A DNA stretch of 14,431 nucleotides from Alphaproteobacteria bacterium. GTDB lineage: Bacteria > Pseudomonadota > Alphaproteobacteria > Sphingomonadales > Sphingomonadaceae. The stretch spans positions 1 to 14,431 of the forward strand of contig JAGWQR010000032.1 in assembly GCA_028869975.1 (NCBI GenBank). Reading direction: 5' to 3'. The position numbers were made by a program, and so were the translations under genes. Positions 1 through 6,955 of the stretch are shown in pieces (the first letter of the stretch is position 1; each line of letters opens with the position of its first letter). Below the pieces are notes generated by a model, which made no database searches, was not told the DNA's origin, and saw only the letters and a program-made list of their open reading frames with translations.

Positions 1-1
1 G

Positions 2-601
2 GATGGCAGCATCAAGGTGCTACGCATTTTGAGCCATGCAAGCGCCGTGATCGCGGAGGGCGAGGTCAACCAACTGACCACCCAGCGCCAGATTTCCACC
101 ACTGAAGACCAGTATCTTGAGGTGATTGGCGGCAAGACAGCGGCGCTCTTTGCGGCAGCGTGCCGGATTGCGGCAGTGATCGCCGAGCGCGACGATGATG
201 TCGAGCAGGCGCTCGATTGCTATGGTCGCAATCTGGGTATCGCCTTCCAGTTGGTTGATGATGCACTCGATTATGCGTCCGACGGTGCCACAATGGGCAA
301 AGATGCGGGTGATGATTTCCGCGAAGGCAAGGTGACGCTGCCGGTCATTCTTGCATACGCACGCGGATCGGCGGAGGATCGTGCCTTCATCAAGGCTGTG
401 ATTGACGGGCGTGACGTTTCGGATGCCGATCTGGAACACGCCGTTGCAATCATGCGTGCAACTGGCGCCTTGTCCGATACACTGGCGCGTGCCCGCCATT
501 TTGGCAATCGTGCGATTGATGCACTGGGGATGTTTGCGCCATCGAGTGCGAAGGCTGCGCTGATTGAAGCGGTTGAGTTTGCTATCGCACGCGCTTATTG
601 A
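2..601 (+). CDS. ispB: Polyprenyl (octa-/decaprenyl) diphosphate synthase, C-terminal part, cut by window edge
   Basis: Trans-prenyltransferase that lengthens an isoprenoid diphosphate with isopentenyl diphosphate to make the ubiquinone side chain. The open frame runs in from the left edge (Asp-Gly-Ser-Ile-Lys precede the GTG at 17, matching the family), so the GTG at 17 is not the start and about a third of the protein is missing. The second aspartate-rich motif is clear in FQLVDDALDY (codons near 247-276), followed by GKDAGDDFREGKVTLPVI, the Mg-diphosphate binding and conserved loop typical of long-chain synthases. The upstream segment ASAVIAEGEVNQL is also characteristic. The first DDxxD motif lies outside the window. 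Chain length cannot be read from this part; alphaproteobacteria usually make Q-10, so a decaprenyl product is likely and the symbol is a family label. The next gene follows after 6 bases, suggesting co-transcription. Confidence 0.93.
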   Translation, partial: DGSIKVLRILSHASAVIAEGEVNQLTTQRQISTTEDQYLEVIGGKTAALFAAACRIAAVIAERDDDVEQALDCYGRNLGIAFQLVDDALDYASDGATMGKDAGDDFREGKVTLPVILAYARGSAEDRAFIKAVIDGRDVSDADLEHAVAIMRATGALSDTLARARHFGNRAIDALGMFAPSSAKAALIEAVEFAIARAY

Positions 602-607
602 GGGCAT

Positions 608-889
608 ATGAGCCACGCACGCATCTATCAGAAACCCAAAAACGCAATGCAGTCGGGCCGGGCGACGTCACACGACTGGTACCTTGATTATGAGCGTACG
701 AGTGCGCAGCGCCCCGATGTGCTGACCGGCTGGGCAGGCTCGGGCGATACCCGCCAGCAAATCCGGTTGCGCTTTGAAACACTGGAAGAGGCGCAAGACT
801 ACGCGCGCAAACACAAGATTGTGGCAACTGTCATCCCCGCCGCGCCACGGGCGCTCAAGCTTCAGGCCTACGCCGATAATTTCCGTTAG
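608..889 (+). CDS. NDUFS4-like accessory subunit of respiratory complex I (ETC complex I subunit)
   Basis: Small 93-residue protein of the family that includes the mitochondrial 18-kDa complex I subunit NDUFS4. Alphaproteobacterial complex I carries this subunit at the peripheral arm near the NADH-oxidising N module. Recognisable parts are the N-terminal ARIYQKPKNAMQSGRA, the central GWAGSGDTRQQIRLRFETLEEAQDYARK and the C-terminal RALKLQAYADNFR, all near the family consensus as I remember it. The length fits bacterial members, which lack the mitochondrial targeting peptide, and there are no membrane segments or cysteine clusters. A GAGGG sequence at 600-604, overlapping the upstream stop, provides a closely spaced ribosome binding site. 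The TAG stop at 887-889 overlaps the stop codon of the convergent patatin-like gene. The neighbour makes the quinone tail, which fits a respiratory theme. Confidence 0.9.
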   Translation: MSHARIYQKPKNAMQSGRATSHDWYLDYERTSAQRPDVLTGWAGSGDTRQQIRLRFETLEEAQDYARKHKIVATVIPAAPRALKLQAYADNFR

Positions 890-3159
890 GTGATTTTGGC
901 CCTGAGCGCGGCCATGTCACGTTCCAGCGACTCAAACAGAATCGGAATATGGCGCAGGCGCGTCTTCTCCTCGTCGAGGATGGCGCGGAACGCCTCATAT
1001 TTGATCTGGTGGACCAAGGTCTCTGACAGCGGATCTCGCGCACTTGACAGAACAATATCAATCAGCCGGTCAGCGCCATGTAGTCGCCCCCACAGATAAT
1101 CATTCTCGCGATAGGCGCGGCTGAAAAAAGCTCCGAAATTGTGAAATTCATGGCCTTTGAGCTGCTTATGTGCGGGGCCGGGGCGCAGGGTCTGGGCATC
1201 ATCTGGCGCGATCCGATCAATCTTGATCGGGTTGAATTCGTCCGTACCCGACGCGCGCAACAACGGTAAGGTCGCAATATCATAAAAGGGATAGCCGAGC
1301 CATGCGAGCAACACACTGCGCCGCACGGGCTTTGCGCAAGCGGCAATGGCAGGCGCGAGCGCGTCCTCGGTTTGTGTATCTAGTTCTGGCAAGGCGCGCA
1401 GCGCAGCGATTCGACTAAGGGCCATTTCAGGCGTATCAAGCCCCAGCCCGGCATAAAAATGTAATCCCTCACGTTCAAGATATTCGGCGAGCCGGTCATA
1501 AATGAGAACACGCATGGCATCATGCGCGGAGGCAGGATATTGGGAACGCAGTTCATCCAGTCGCCGGGCAACAAAGCGCAGGCGCCTAATCCTGAAATCA
1601 AGATCATAAGTTTGAAAAGTGGCGGCCATGTGTGGATTGACGCTGCCATTGGCGAGAAAACATTCAGTCGCACCGGCCAACTGGAGTTGCGTTGTAATAC
1701 GTTTTTCCCAATCGGTCGAATCAGCGTGTTGCTCAGTTGCAGTGATTCGCGCGCAAAGGCGTGCCATCCGCTCGATCATGACGGCGAGTTTGGTTTGCGC
1801 ATAGGCGGGGTAGCTATACCCAGCGCGCATAATCGCATCATATTGGGCACGTTGTGTCCAGTTACGCAGCCGACGTGGCGATGGAAAATCGAGCAGCAGT
1901 GTTGCGCCAATCAGGCGGGTAATGCTGGTCTCGACATCGGCGCGCAGCGATTCGACAATCTGGTTAGTGCGTGCGATCTCGTGCGAGCGTGCGTTGAGCG
2001 CCTCAATACTGTCGCGGATTGGCTGTTCTCGCGGAATTCCGGACAGTGCGCCGAACAAGGTGGGGAAAAAACCAGGATTTCTAGTTCTTTCTCCAAGGCT
2101 CGCCGGTATGATTGATCCACCGGGTGTCGGGTCAATATAGACAAATCGGCGATCAACCTCGCGCCTGGCCGGGCGATCCTTGAGCGCATCAATGGCGGGC
2201 CTGAAGGGTGCATTGGTGAGCACGGCACCGTCGATAAGCACCACATCTTCCGGGGCAATGGCTGTGCCGAAATGCCTGCGCAAGAATGCCTCCCGCTCGG
2301 GCCATTGCTCATGGCGCGCGCGCAGGGCTTCTTGCATCTCCTGTGTCGTGAACGGTGGAAAAGCCCCTGGAAAACTCGCGGTTGCGCGTGCGCCGAACGC
2401 CAGGCTCGCGGCATCACCCAGCCCTTCGCCCGCATCATTGTAGCCGAGCACACGGCGATGCTCCGTTTCTGAAATAAATGCTGGCGAATTCAGCGAAAGT
2501 TGTTGTTTGAAGCCATAAAAATCGGTGACTGTCACAAACAGATCCAACGGCTGATCCGGGGGAAGCAGGCGTGCGCCATCAGGACGCTGCCGCATTGCCT
2601 CAAAAGAATCGAGCAGCATATTGGTGAACGTCACACCCCCGAATGGTGGAGCAAACCAGCGCGACCGGATAAAACGGGCCAGTTTGTCGCGCACTTCATG
2701 ATGCGCTTCGGGTGAAATATCCTCTTCGCCGTCGTCACGGCCTTTCATCAGTCGCGAGGCGATCGGCACCGACCAGGCGCTACTCAGGGGTGACGAGCGT
2801 TTGGCGTCCGGATCGAGCAGTGCGTCAATATCGGCATAGTCGAGCCATAATTGGGTCAGGGGTTCAAGCGACTGGCCGGTCGCGATCGCCTGGCCAAGAA
2901 AAATGCCGTTAATCCCGCCGGCACTCGCGCCTGCAATAATATCCACCAGAACGCGCAATCGGGTTTCGCCATTCTGTTCGACTTGTTGGAGCAAGCCATG
3001 ATAGCAGGCGGGTGTACCTGATTGCGGCGCGGCGATGTTGCGGAAACCCTGGCTTGCACGCGCCAGATTCCAGATTTCCTTGGTGATGCCATGCATGTAA
3101 ACCGCGAGGCTGATCCCTCCATAGCATATCAACGCCAGCCGGAGTTCCTTTTCATGCAT
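886..3159 (-). CDS. Long patatin-like phospholipase/acyl hydrolase
   Basis: A 757-residue serine acyl hydrolase with an N-terminal patatin fold. The oxyanion-hole glycines are in CYGGISLAVYMHG (residues 12-24). The nucleophile elbow is GASAGG with Ser79, and the catalytic Asp is in VVLIDGA (Asp310), with the preceding ARATASFPGAFPP block also typical. About 430 residues follow the dyad, far longer than simple patatins. The size and order resemble the long patatin-related family (TIGR03607 type, with a DUF3376-like C-terminal region), assigned from memory. I see no signal peptide or clear membrane helices, so it is probably cytoplasmic or peripheral. Substrate is unknown; membrane phospholipid or lipid ester hydrolysis is the family expectation. 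The ATG at 3159 has only a weak ribosome site. It is the last gene after ung and the MFS transporter (42-base gap), probably read from the same transcript. Confidence 0.88.
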   Translation of the reverse strand: MHEKELRLALICYGGISLAVYMHGITKEIWNLARASQGFRNIAAPQSGTPACYHGLLQQVEQNGETRLRVLVDIIAGASAGGINGIFLGQAIATGQSLEPLTQLWLDYADIDALLDPDAKRSSPLSSAWSVPIASRLMKGRDDGEEDISPEAHHEVRDKLARFIRSRWFAPPFGGVTFTNMLLDSFEAMRQRPDGARLLPPDQPLDLFVTVTDFYGFKQQLSLNSPAFISETEHRRVLGYNDAGEGLGDAASLAFGARATASFPGAFPPFTTQEMQEALRARHEQWPEREAFLRRHFGTAIAPEDVVLIDGAVLTNAPFRPAIDALKDRPARREVDRRFVYIDPTPGGSIIPASLGERTRNPGFFPTLFGALSGIPREQPIRDSIEALNARSHEIARTNQIVESLRADVETSITRLIGATLLLDFPSPRRLRNWTQRAQYDAIMRAGYSYPAYAQTKLAVMIERMARLCARITATEQHADSTDWEKRITTQLQLAGATECFLANGSVNPHMAATFQTYDLDFRIRRLRFVARRLDELRSQYPASAHDAMRVLIYDRLAEYLEREGLHFYAGLGLDTPEMALSRIAALRALPELDTQTEDALAPAIAACAKPVRRSVLLAWLGYPFYDIATLPLLRASGTDEFNPIKIDRIAPDDAQTLRPGPAHKQLKGHEFHNFGAFFSRAYRENDYLWGRLHGADRLIDIVLSSARDPLSETLVHQIKYEAFRAILDEEKTRLRHIPILFESLERDMAALRAKIT

Positions 3160-3201
3160 GTGAACACGCAGGGGCGGTGACAGATTGACGCAACCCGCGC
3201 A

Positions 3202-4758
3202 TTAGTGCGCTTCCACTTGTGGAGGCGCGCCCACCATTGTCTTGGGAAGTCGTGCAAAAATGACCAGCGGCAGGCCGGCAAGAGTGATCCACATCATCGC
3301 GTAATAAGCGTTGATATAAGCGATGGTGAGCGCCTGTTTGTTGACCACAAGATCAATCAGGCCAACATAATCTGCGCCGCGAATGCCAAACTGGTCGATC
3401 AGCCCGCTGGTGAGCAGTTGCAGGATGGTCGGATCTGCCTGCGCGCTGATTTCGGCATGGTTGATTTGTACGTTCGCCGCAAAATCTGCCGTAAAGACCG
3501 CAATCAGTACTGATCCGCTGTAGCTGCGGGCCAGGGCGAGCATCGACGCGCCATAGGTGCGCAGCTCTGGCGCCAGCGTCGCAAAGCCCATAATGTTGAT
3601 AGCAAGGAAGAACCAGCCCAGTCCCACGCCCTGCACTGCGCCCGACATGATGAAGAGACGGCTATCCATGTCGGGCGATATGCCGGTGAGCAGATATAAT
3701 CCGCTGGCGCTGAATATGATTCCAAGCAGAATCAGGAAACGCGGCCCGAAGCGTTTCATCATCCATCCGGCAGTCATCATCGAAAAGGCCATGGCTACCC
3801 CGCGCGGCATCATCAGTAACCCGGCGTCGGTTGTGCCATAATTGTACAGACCTTGAAGCATGGGGGCGAGCAATGCAGAAATGGCCATCAGTGCCCCCGA
3901 ATTCGCCGCTGTGAACAGGCAGGCAAGCACGAAATTACGGTCTGTAAACACACGGCGGGGAATGAGCGGTGCCTTTGCTGTCATGGTGTGGATCAGGAAC
4001 ATCCACAGCGCGGCCACACCAATCGCCAGTTCGGCCCAGATTTCGTTCGAATCGAACCAGTCGAGCTGGCTGCCACGATCAAGCATGAGCTGAATCGCCG
4101 TCAGTCCGATCACGATCAGTCCGTAGCCAAAGCCATCAAAAGTATAGCGTTCATGCTTCGGTAACGGGATGAAAAGCAGTGCGCCTATCGCACCCGCAAT
4201 CCCGATTGGCACGTTGATATAGAACACCCAGCGCCAACTATAATTCTCGGTAATCCACCCGCCCAGCGGCGGGCCAAGCACCGGGGCGATTATCACACCC
4301 ATACTCCAGATGGTCATGGCACGTACCCGTTCCTCAGGCGGATTATTGTCATACAAAATCGCCTGCGCCATCGGTGCAATGGCGGCTCCCGTCAGCCCTT
4401 GCAGGATACGCGAAACGATCAGGACATCGAGGTTCCAGGCGAGTCCGGCCAACGCCGAACTGAGCGTGAAGCCGATGAGCGATCCCGCGAACAACCATTT
4501 CCGGCCCAAGACCTGTTCAAGAAAGCCGGTAGCGGGCACCACAACAGCAGTTGATACCACGAACGATGTCAGTACCCAGTTGATCTGTTCCTGCGTGACA
4601 CCGAACGTAGCCCGCACATGGGGCAGAGCTACATTGGCAATCGTGGCGTCGATCATCGTCATGATCGTGCCCAGCATCGCCACAAGGATAATCACGAGCC
4701 GGCGCGCTTTGGGTGGATAGACCGGCCCGGCAGGAACTGTGGCTGTGCTGACACTCAT
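3202..4758 (-). CDS. MFS multidrug transporter, DHA2 family (EmrB/QacA type, 14 TM)
   Basis: A 518-residue inner-membrane drug:H+ antiporter. Hydrophobic segments cover almost the whole length, consistent with 14 helices. The TM1 motif is present as MIDATIANVALPHV (residues 35-48, with Asp37). Motif A is degenerate as GFLEQVLGRKW (78-88). The antiporter motif C is GVIIAPVLGPPLGGW (154-168), followed by SWRWVFYINVPIG (175-187), a hallmark of EmrB-like proteins. DHA2 exporters often work with an EmrA/HlyD periplasmic adaptor and an outer-membrane channel; neither is next to this gene, so it either acts alone or uses a partner encoded elsewhere. The ATG at 4758 overlaps the TGA of ung (ATGA, 4755-4758), and with no clear Shine-Dalgarno its translation is probably coupled to ung. 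Substrate cannot be inferred. Confidence 0.93.
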   Translation of the reverse strand: MSVSTATVPAGPVYPPKARRLVIILVAMLGTIMTMIDATIANVALPHVRATFGVTQEQINWVLTSFVVSTAVVVPATGFLEQVLGRKWLFAGSLIGFTLSSALAGLAWNLDVLIVSRILQGLTGAAIAPMAQAILYDNNPPEERVRAMTIWSMGVIIAPVLGPPLGGWITENYSWRWVFYINVPIGIAGAIGALLFIPLPKHERYTFDGFGYGLIVIGLTAIQLMLDRGSQLDWFDSNEIWAELAIGVAALWMFLIHTMTAKAPLIPRRVFTDRNFVLACLFTAANSGALMAISALLAPMLQGLYNYGTTDAGLLMMPRGVAMAFSMMTAGWMMKRFGPRFLILLGIIFSASGLYLLTGISPDMDSRLFIMSGAVQGVGLGWFFLAINIMGFATLAPELRTYGASMLALARSYSGSVLIAVFTADFAANVQINHAEISAQADPTILQLLTSGLIDQFGIRGADYVGLIDLVVNKQALTIAYINAYYAMMWITLAGLPLVIFARLPKTMVGAPPQVEAH

Positions 4759-5450
4759 GCCGGGAGGGTCCAGTCGATCGGCGGTTCACGCCGCCCTGCG
4801 AGCCACTGGTTTACCCTGCTGAACGGTTTGCTACCGAAAAAGCCGTTTTGCGCAGACAGCGGGCTGGGGTGCGCCGACCGGATGACAAGATGGCGAGACG
4901 TATCGATAATCGCGCCCTTGCGCTGCGCATACGCCCCCCAGAGGATGAAGGCGATAGGCCGGGGTCCATTATTGAGCACGCGGATGGCAGCATCGGTGAA
5001 TTGTTCCCAGCCCTTGCCCTGATGCGCGGCAGCACGCCCGCTTTCCACGGTTAACACAGAGTTGAGCAGCAGCACGCCCTGACGCGCCCAAAGGTCAAGA
5101 TTGCCGTGGGACGGCGGGTCTATGCCCAGATCGTCCTTCAATTCCTTGAAGATGTTTTGCAGGCTTGGCGGCGGGCGCACGCTGTGCTGCACCGAAAAGC
5201 ACAGACCATGCGCCTGCCCAGGGCCATGATAAGGGTCTTGCCCCAGGATAACGACGCGCACCTGATCGAGCGGGGTTCTGTCAAACGCAGCAAACCAGAG
5301 CGTAGCGGGTGGATATATTTGCGCACCGCGCGCACGCTCGGCCACCAGAAATGCGCGCAGCCGCAGCATTGATTCTGTGTTGAAGGCATCGGCGAGGGCA
5401 ACTTTCCACCCGGGTTCCATGCGCACCCGATCAAGGCTGGTTTCGGCCAT
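4755..5450 (-). CDS. ung: Uracil-DNA glycosylase, family 1
   Basis: Removes uracil from DNA to begin base-excision repair. The 231-residue protein from the ATG at 5450 matches the usual family length. The water-activating motif GQDPYHG is at residues 70-76 (Asp72), followed by GLCFSV. The uracil-recognition asparagine is in LLLNSVLTVE (Asn130), and the DNA-intercalation/His motif is HPSPLSA (His194). The frame is open upstream to 5645, but that extension (RTRSTSASTKG and so on) is unlike any UNG N-terminus and would overlap alkB on the other strand, so I chose 5450. No Shine-Dalgarno precedes this ATG, and the likely promoter places the transcript start on the ATG. It heads a minus-strand run with the MFS and patatin-like genes and diverges from alkB, another base-repair gene. 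Confidence 0.96.
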   Translation of the reverse strand: MAETSLDRVRMEPGWKVALADAFNTESMLRLRAFLVAERARGAQIYPPATLWFAAFDRTPLDQVRVVILGQDPYHGPGQAHGLCFSVQHSVRPPPSLQNIFKELKDDLGIDPPSHGNLDLWARQGVLLLNSVLTVESGRAAAHQGKGWEQFTDAAIRVLNNGPRPIAFILWGAYAQRKGAIIDTSRHLVIRSAHPSPLSAQNGFFGSKPFSRVNQWLAGRREPPIDWTLPA

Positions 5451-5456
5451 GATCTG

Positions 5457-5486
5457 ATCTAAGCGATACTCTTTTGCTGCTGTCAA
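5457..5486 (-). promoter_or_regulatory. Possible promoter of ung
   Basis: Reading the minus strand, a perfect TTGACA (complement of 5481-5486) is followed after 18 bases by TTAGAT (complement of 5457-5462), a weak -10. A start about 7 bases downstream falls on the ung ATG itself, which would make a leaderless mRNA, in keeping with the lack of a ribosome binding site. The -35 is convincing and the -10 is not; no other good pair is visible in the 64-base spacer. Confidence 0.4.
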
Positions 5487-5514
5487 GCGGGGCGTGCTCG
5501 CGCTATGGCGCGGC

Positions 5515-6111
5515 ATGATACGCTGTCCGTTGCCCTTGGTTGATGCAGATGTCGATCTGGTGCGCGGCGCAATGCTGCCGCAGCCTTCGGTAGCGATCCT
5601 GGAGACATTGATGCACACGTCGCCCTGGCGGCAGGACGAGATCAAGATGTTCGGGCGGCAGGTGCGTCAGCCGCGCCTCCACACTTGGTATGGCGATCCG
5701 GAGGCGCATTACACCTATTCGGGGCTGCATAATGTGCCGCTCCCATGGACACCGCTGCTTGCGGCCTTGCGTGCATATGCTGAAAAACTGTGTGATGCGC
5801 CCTTCAACGCCGTGTTGCTCAATCTTTATCGCGACGGGCAGGATTCAATGGGGATGCATGCCGATGACGAACCTGAACTGGGGCCGGAACCGGTCATCGC
5901 ATCGCTCTCGCTGGGCGCAACGCGCACCCTTATTTTCATGCATCGGAATTGCGCGGATGTGCGCCCCGTGCACATCGCACTTCAGGATAGCGATTGGCTT
6001 ATCATGCGTGGGGCTACCCAGCAGAACTGGCACCATGGGCTCAACAAGCAAGTGCGTCCGGTCGGCCCCAGAATCAGCCTGACGTTTCGTGAAATAAAAA
6101 ATGTCATCTGA
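5515..6111 (+). CDS. alkB: AlkB-type 2-oxoglutarate/Fe(II) dioxygenase, DNA dealkylation repair
   Basis: Oxidative demethylase that reverses N1-methyladenine and N3-methylcytosine type lesions using Fe(II), O2 and 2-oxoglutarate. In the 198-residue protein the iron ligands are H115xD117 in GMHADDEPELG and His174 in NWHHGL. The 2-oxoglutarate and substrate arginines are Arg186 and Arg192 in VGPRISLTFR. LLNLYRDGQDSMG just before the HxD is typical of the family branch that includes human ALKBH2/3 and many proteobacterial AlkB2-like proteins rather than E. coli AlkB itself. Start: ATG at 5515 is preferred; a GTG at 5494 would add seven residues with no family support, and neither has a strong Shine-Dalgarno. 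It diverges from ung with a shared 64-base spacer. A terminator lies 100 bases after its stop. Confidence 0.92.
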   Translation: MIRCPLPLVDADVDLVRGAMLPQPSVAILETLMHTSPWRQDEIKMFGRQVRQPRLHTWYGDPEAHYTYSGLHNVPLPWTPLLAALRAYAEKLCDAPFNAVLLNLYRDGQDSMGMHADDEPELGPEPVIASLSLGATRTLIFMHRNCADVRPVHIALQDSDWLIMRGATQQNWHHGLNKQVRPVGPRISLTFREIKNVI

Positions 6112-6119
6112 GCAACATG

Positions 6120-6151
6120 TTAAGGCTGCGTTTACCTTCATGCGCTATAAG
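6120..6151 (+). promoter_or_regulatory. Candidate promoter with CtrA-like box upstream of the terminator
   Basis: TTAA at 6120-6123 and TTTACC at 6131-6136 are separated by 7 bases, one mismatch from the CtrA consensus TTAA-N7-TTAAC known in Caulobacter and relatives. A -10-like TATAAG lies at 6146-6151, and no sigma-70 -35 is found at normal spacing, as expected for an activator-dependent promoter. A start about 7 bases downstream would be near 6158, exactly where the first small hairpin begins. This is sequence resemblance only. Confidence 0.3.
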
Positions 6152-6157
6152 GGACGT

Positions 6158-6242
6158 GCTGCTTAACCGCAGCTGATTCCTCCCTAACTGGCCTTGAGCC
6201 ACAACTTTTACGGCCGCTCTATACCAGAGCGGCCTTTTTTTT
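6158..6242 (+). ncRNA. Candidate small RNA (or queC leader) ending in an intrinsic terminator
   Basis: The alkB-queC gap contains three hairpins in a row. The first is GCTGC/GCAGC around a TTAACC loop (6158-6173). The second is TGGC/GCCA around CTTGA (6189-6201). The third is the strong terminator at 6212-6242. Between the first two lies a single-stranded C/U-rich stretch, TTCCTCCC (6177-6184), complementary to Shine-Dalgarno-like sequence. Many alphaproteobacterial trans-acting RNAs expose CCUCC motifs in this way, though usually within hairpin loops. The expected transcript is about 85 nucleotides. I do not recognise a named RNA family. The alternative is a 5' leader of queC in which the terminator acts as an attenuator, or simply the alkB 3' end. 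Confidence 0.35.
6212..6242 (+). terminator. Rho-independent terminator between alkB and queC
   Basis: A perfect 9-base-pair GC-rich stem, GGCCGCTCT (6212-6220) with AGAGCGGCC (6226-6234), closes a five-base ATACC loop and is followed by eight T residues (6235-6242). The complementary strand has no T run after the stem, so it acts on plus-strand transcripts only. It lies 38 bases before the queC ATG, so either queC has its own promoter in or just after the stem or transcription must pass it conditionally. Confidence 0.93.
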
Positions 6243-6280
6243 GCCCTTGCAGGCCGGGCGCACACTGCCTAGCGCGGGGC

Positions 6281-6955
6281 ATGACTGACAAAGCGGCAAT
6301 CCTTCTGCTCTCGGGCGGACTTGATTCGATGGTGGCGGGTGGACTGGCATGCACGTGGGGCTTTAGCCTCTATGCGTTGACAATTGATTACAATCAGCGC
6401 CACCGGATTGAATTGCAGGCGGCGGCGCGTGTGGCACACAGGCTTGGCGCGCGCGAACATATCGTTCTGCCGCTTGATCTGACGTGCTTTGGCGGCTCAG
6501 CGTTGACCGACGCGGCGATTGATGTGCCCAAAGCTGGGGTGGGCGCCGGGATTCCGCTCACCTATGTTCCCGCGCGCAACACGATTTTTCTGTCGCTCGC
6601 GCTCGGCTGGGCGGAGGCGCTGGGCGCGCGCGATATTTTCATCGGCGTCAATGCGCTCGATTATTCGGGTTATCCCGATTGCCGCCCGGCGTTCATTTCC
6701 GCGTTTGAAGCGATGGCTGGCAAGGCGACGGCGGCCGGTGATGGCGGTGCGCATTTCCGCATCCATACCCCGCTGATCGACATGACCAAGGCGCAAATCG
6801 CGGCCGAAGCGGCGCGGCTGGGGCTGGATGCGGGACTGACCTGGTCCTGCTATGATCCTGCCGCTGATGGCACACCCTGCGGCGTGTGTGATTCGTGCCG
6901 GTTGCGCGCCAAAGGCTTTGCCGAGGCGGGGCTGGTCGATCCGTTGATCACATGA
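6281..6955 (+). CDS. queC: 7-cyano-7-deazaguanine synthase QueC
   Basis: Converts 7-carboxy-7-deazaguanine to preQ0 with ATP and ammonia, a step towards queuosine in tRNA (or 7-deazaguanine DNA modification). The 224-residue protein starts with an N-type ATP pyrophosphatase P-loop, LLLSGGLDSM (residues 8-17). It continues with DYNQRHRIE (37-44) and VPARNTIFLS (96-105). The zinc site consists of Cys190, Cys200, Cys203 and Cys206 in SCYD...PCGVCDSC. The frame is open upstream to a TTG at 6194, but that extension would read through the terminator and lacks family similarity, so the ATG at 6281 is used. Its TGA overlaps the queE start as ATGA (6952-6955). QueD and FolE are not in the window. Confidence 0.96.
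   Translation: MTDKAAILLLSGGLDSMVAGGLACTWGFSLYALTIDYNQRHRIELQAAARVAHRLGAREHIVLPLDLTCFGGSALTDAAIDVPKAGVGAGIPLTYVPARNTIFLSLALGWAEALGARDIFIGVNALDYSGYPDCRPAFISAFEAMAGKATAAGDGGAHFRIHTPLIDMTKAQIAAEAARLGLDAGLTWSCYDPAADGTPCGVCDSCRLRAKGFAEAGLVDPLIT

Noticed and set aside
1522..2115. 197-residue plus-strand frame within the patatin-like gene
   Set aside because: No family features; the patatin frame on the other strand has catalytic motifs and continuous similarity.
3197..3210. GCGCA-TTAG-TGCGC hairpin at the end of the MFS gene
   Set aside because: Only 5 base pairs and no T run on either strand, so it does not qualify as a terminator.
5451..5514. LexA/SOS box between ung and alkB
   Set aside because: No GTTC-N7-GTTC or its complement is present.
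5451..5645. N-terminal extension of UNG by 65 residues
   Set aside because: The added sequence is low-complexity, overlaps alkB, and the 231-residue form already has normal length.
6117..6176. 19-codon leader peptide (ATG at 6117 to TGA at 6174) as a translational attenuator of queC
   Set aside because: It has no Shine-Dalgarno and only two codons read by queuosine-type tRNAs (GAC and AAC), so there is no run that would sense charging or modification.
6112..6211. preQ1 riboswitch upstream of queC
   Set aside because: The H-type pseudoknot pattern of preQ1-I (C-rich loop with an A-rich tail pairing back) is absent, and class II/III are known from other phyla.
6194..6280. Longer QueC starting at the TTG at 6194
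   Set aside because: It would translate across the intrinsic terminator and adds residues not seen in QueC; the ATG at 6281 begins right before the P-loop as expected.
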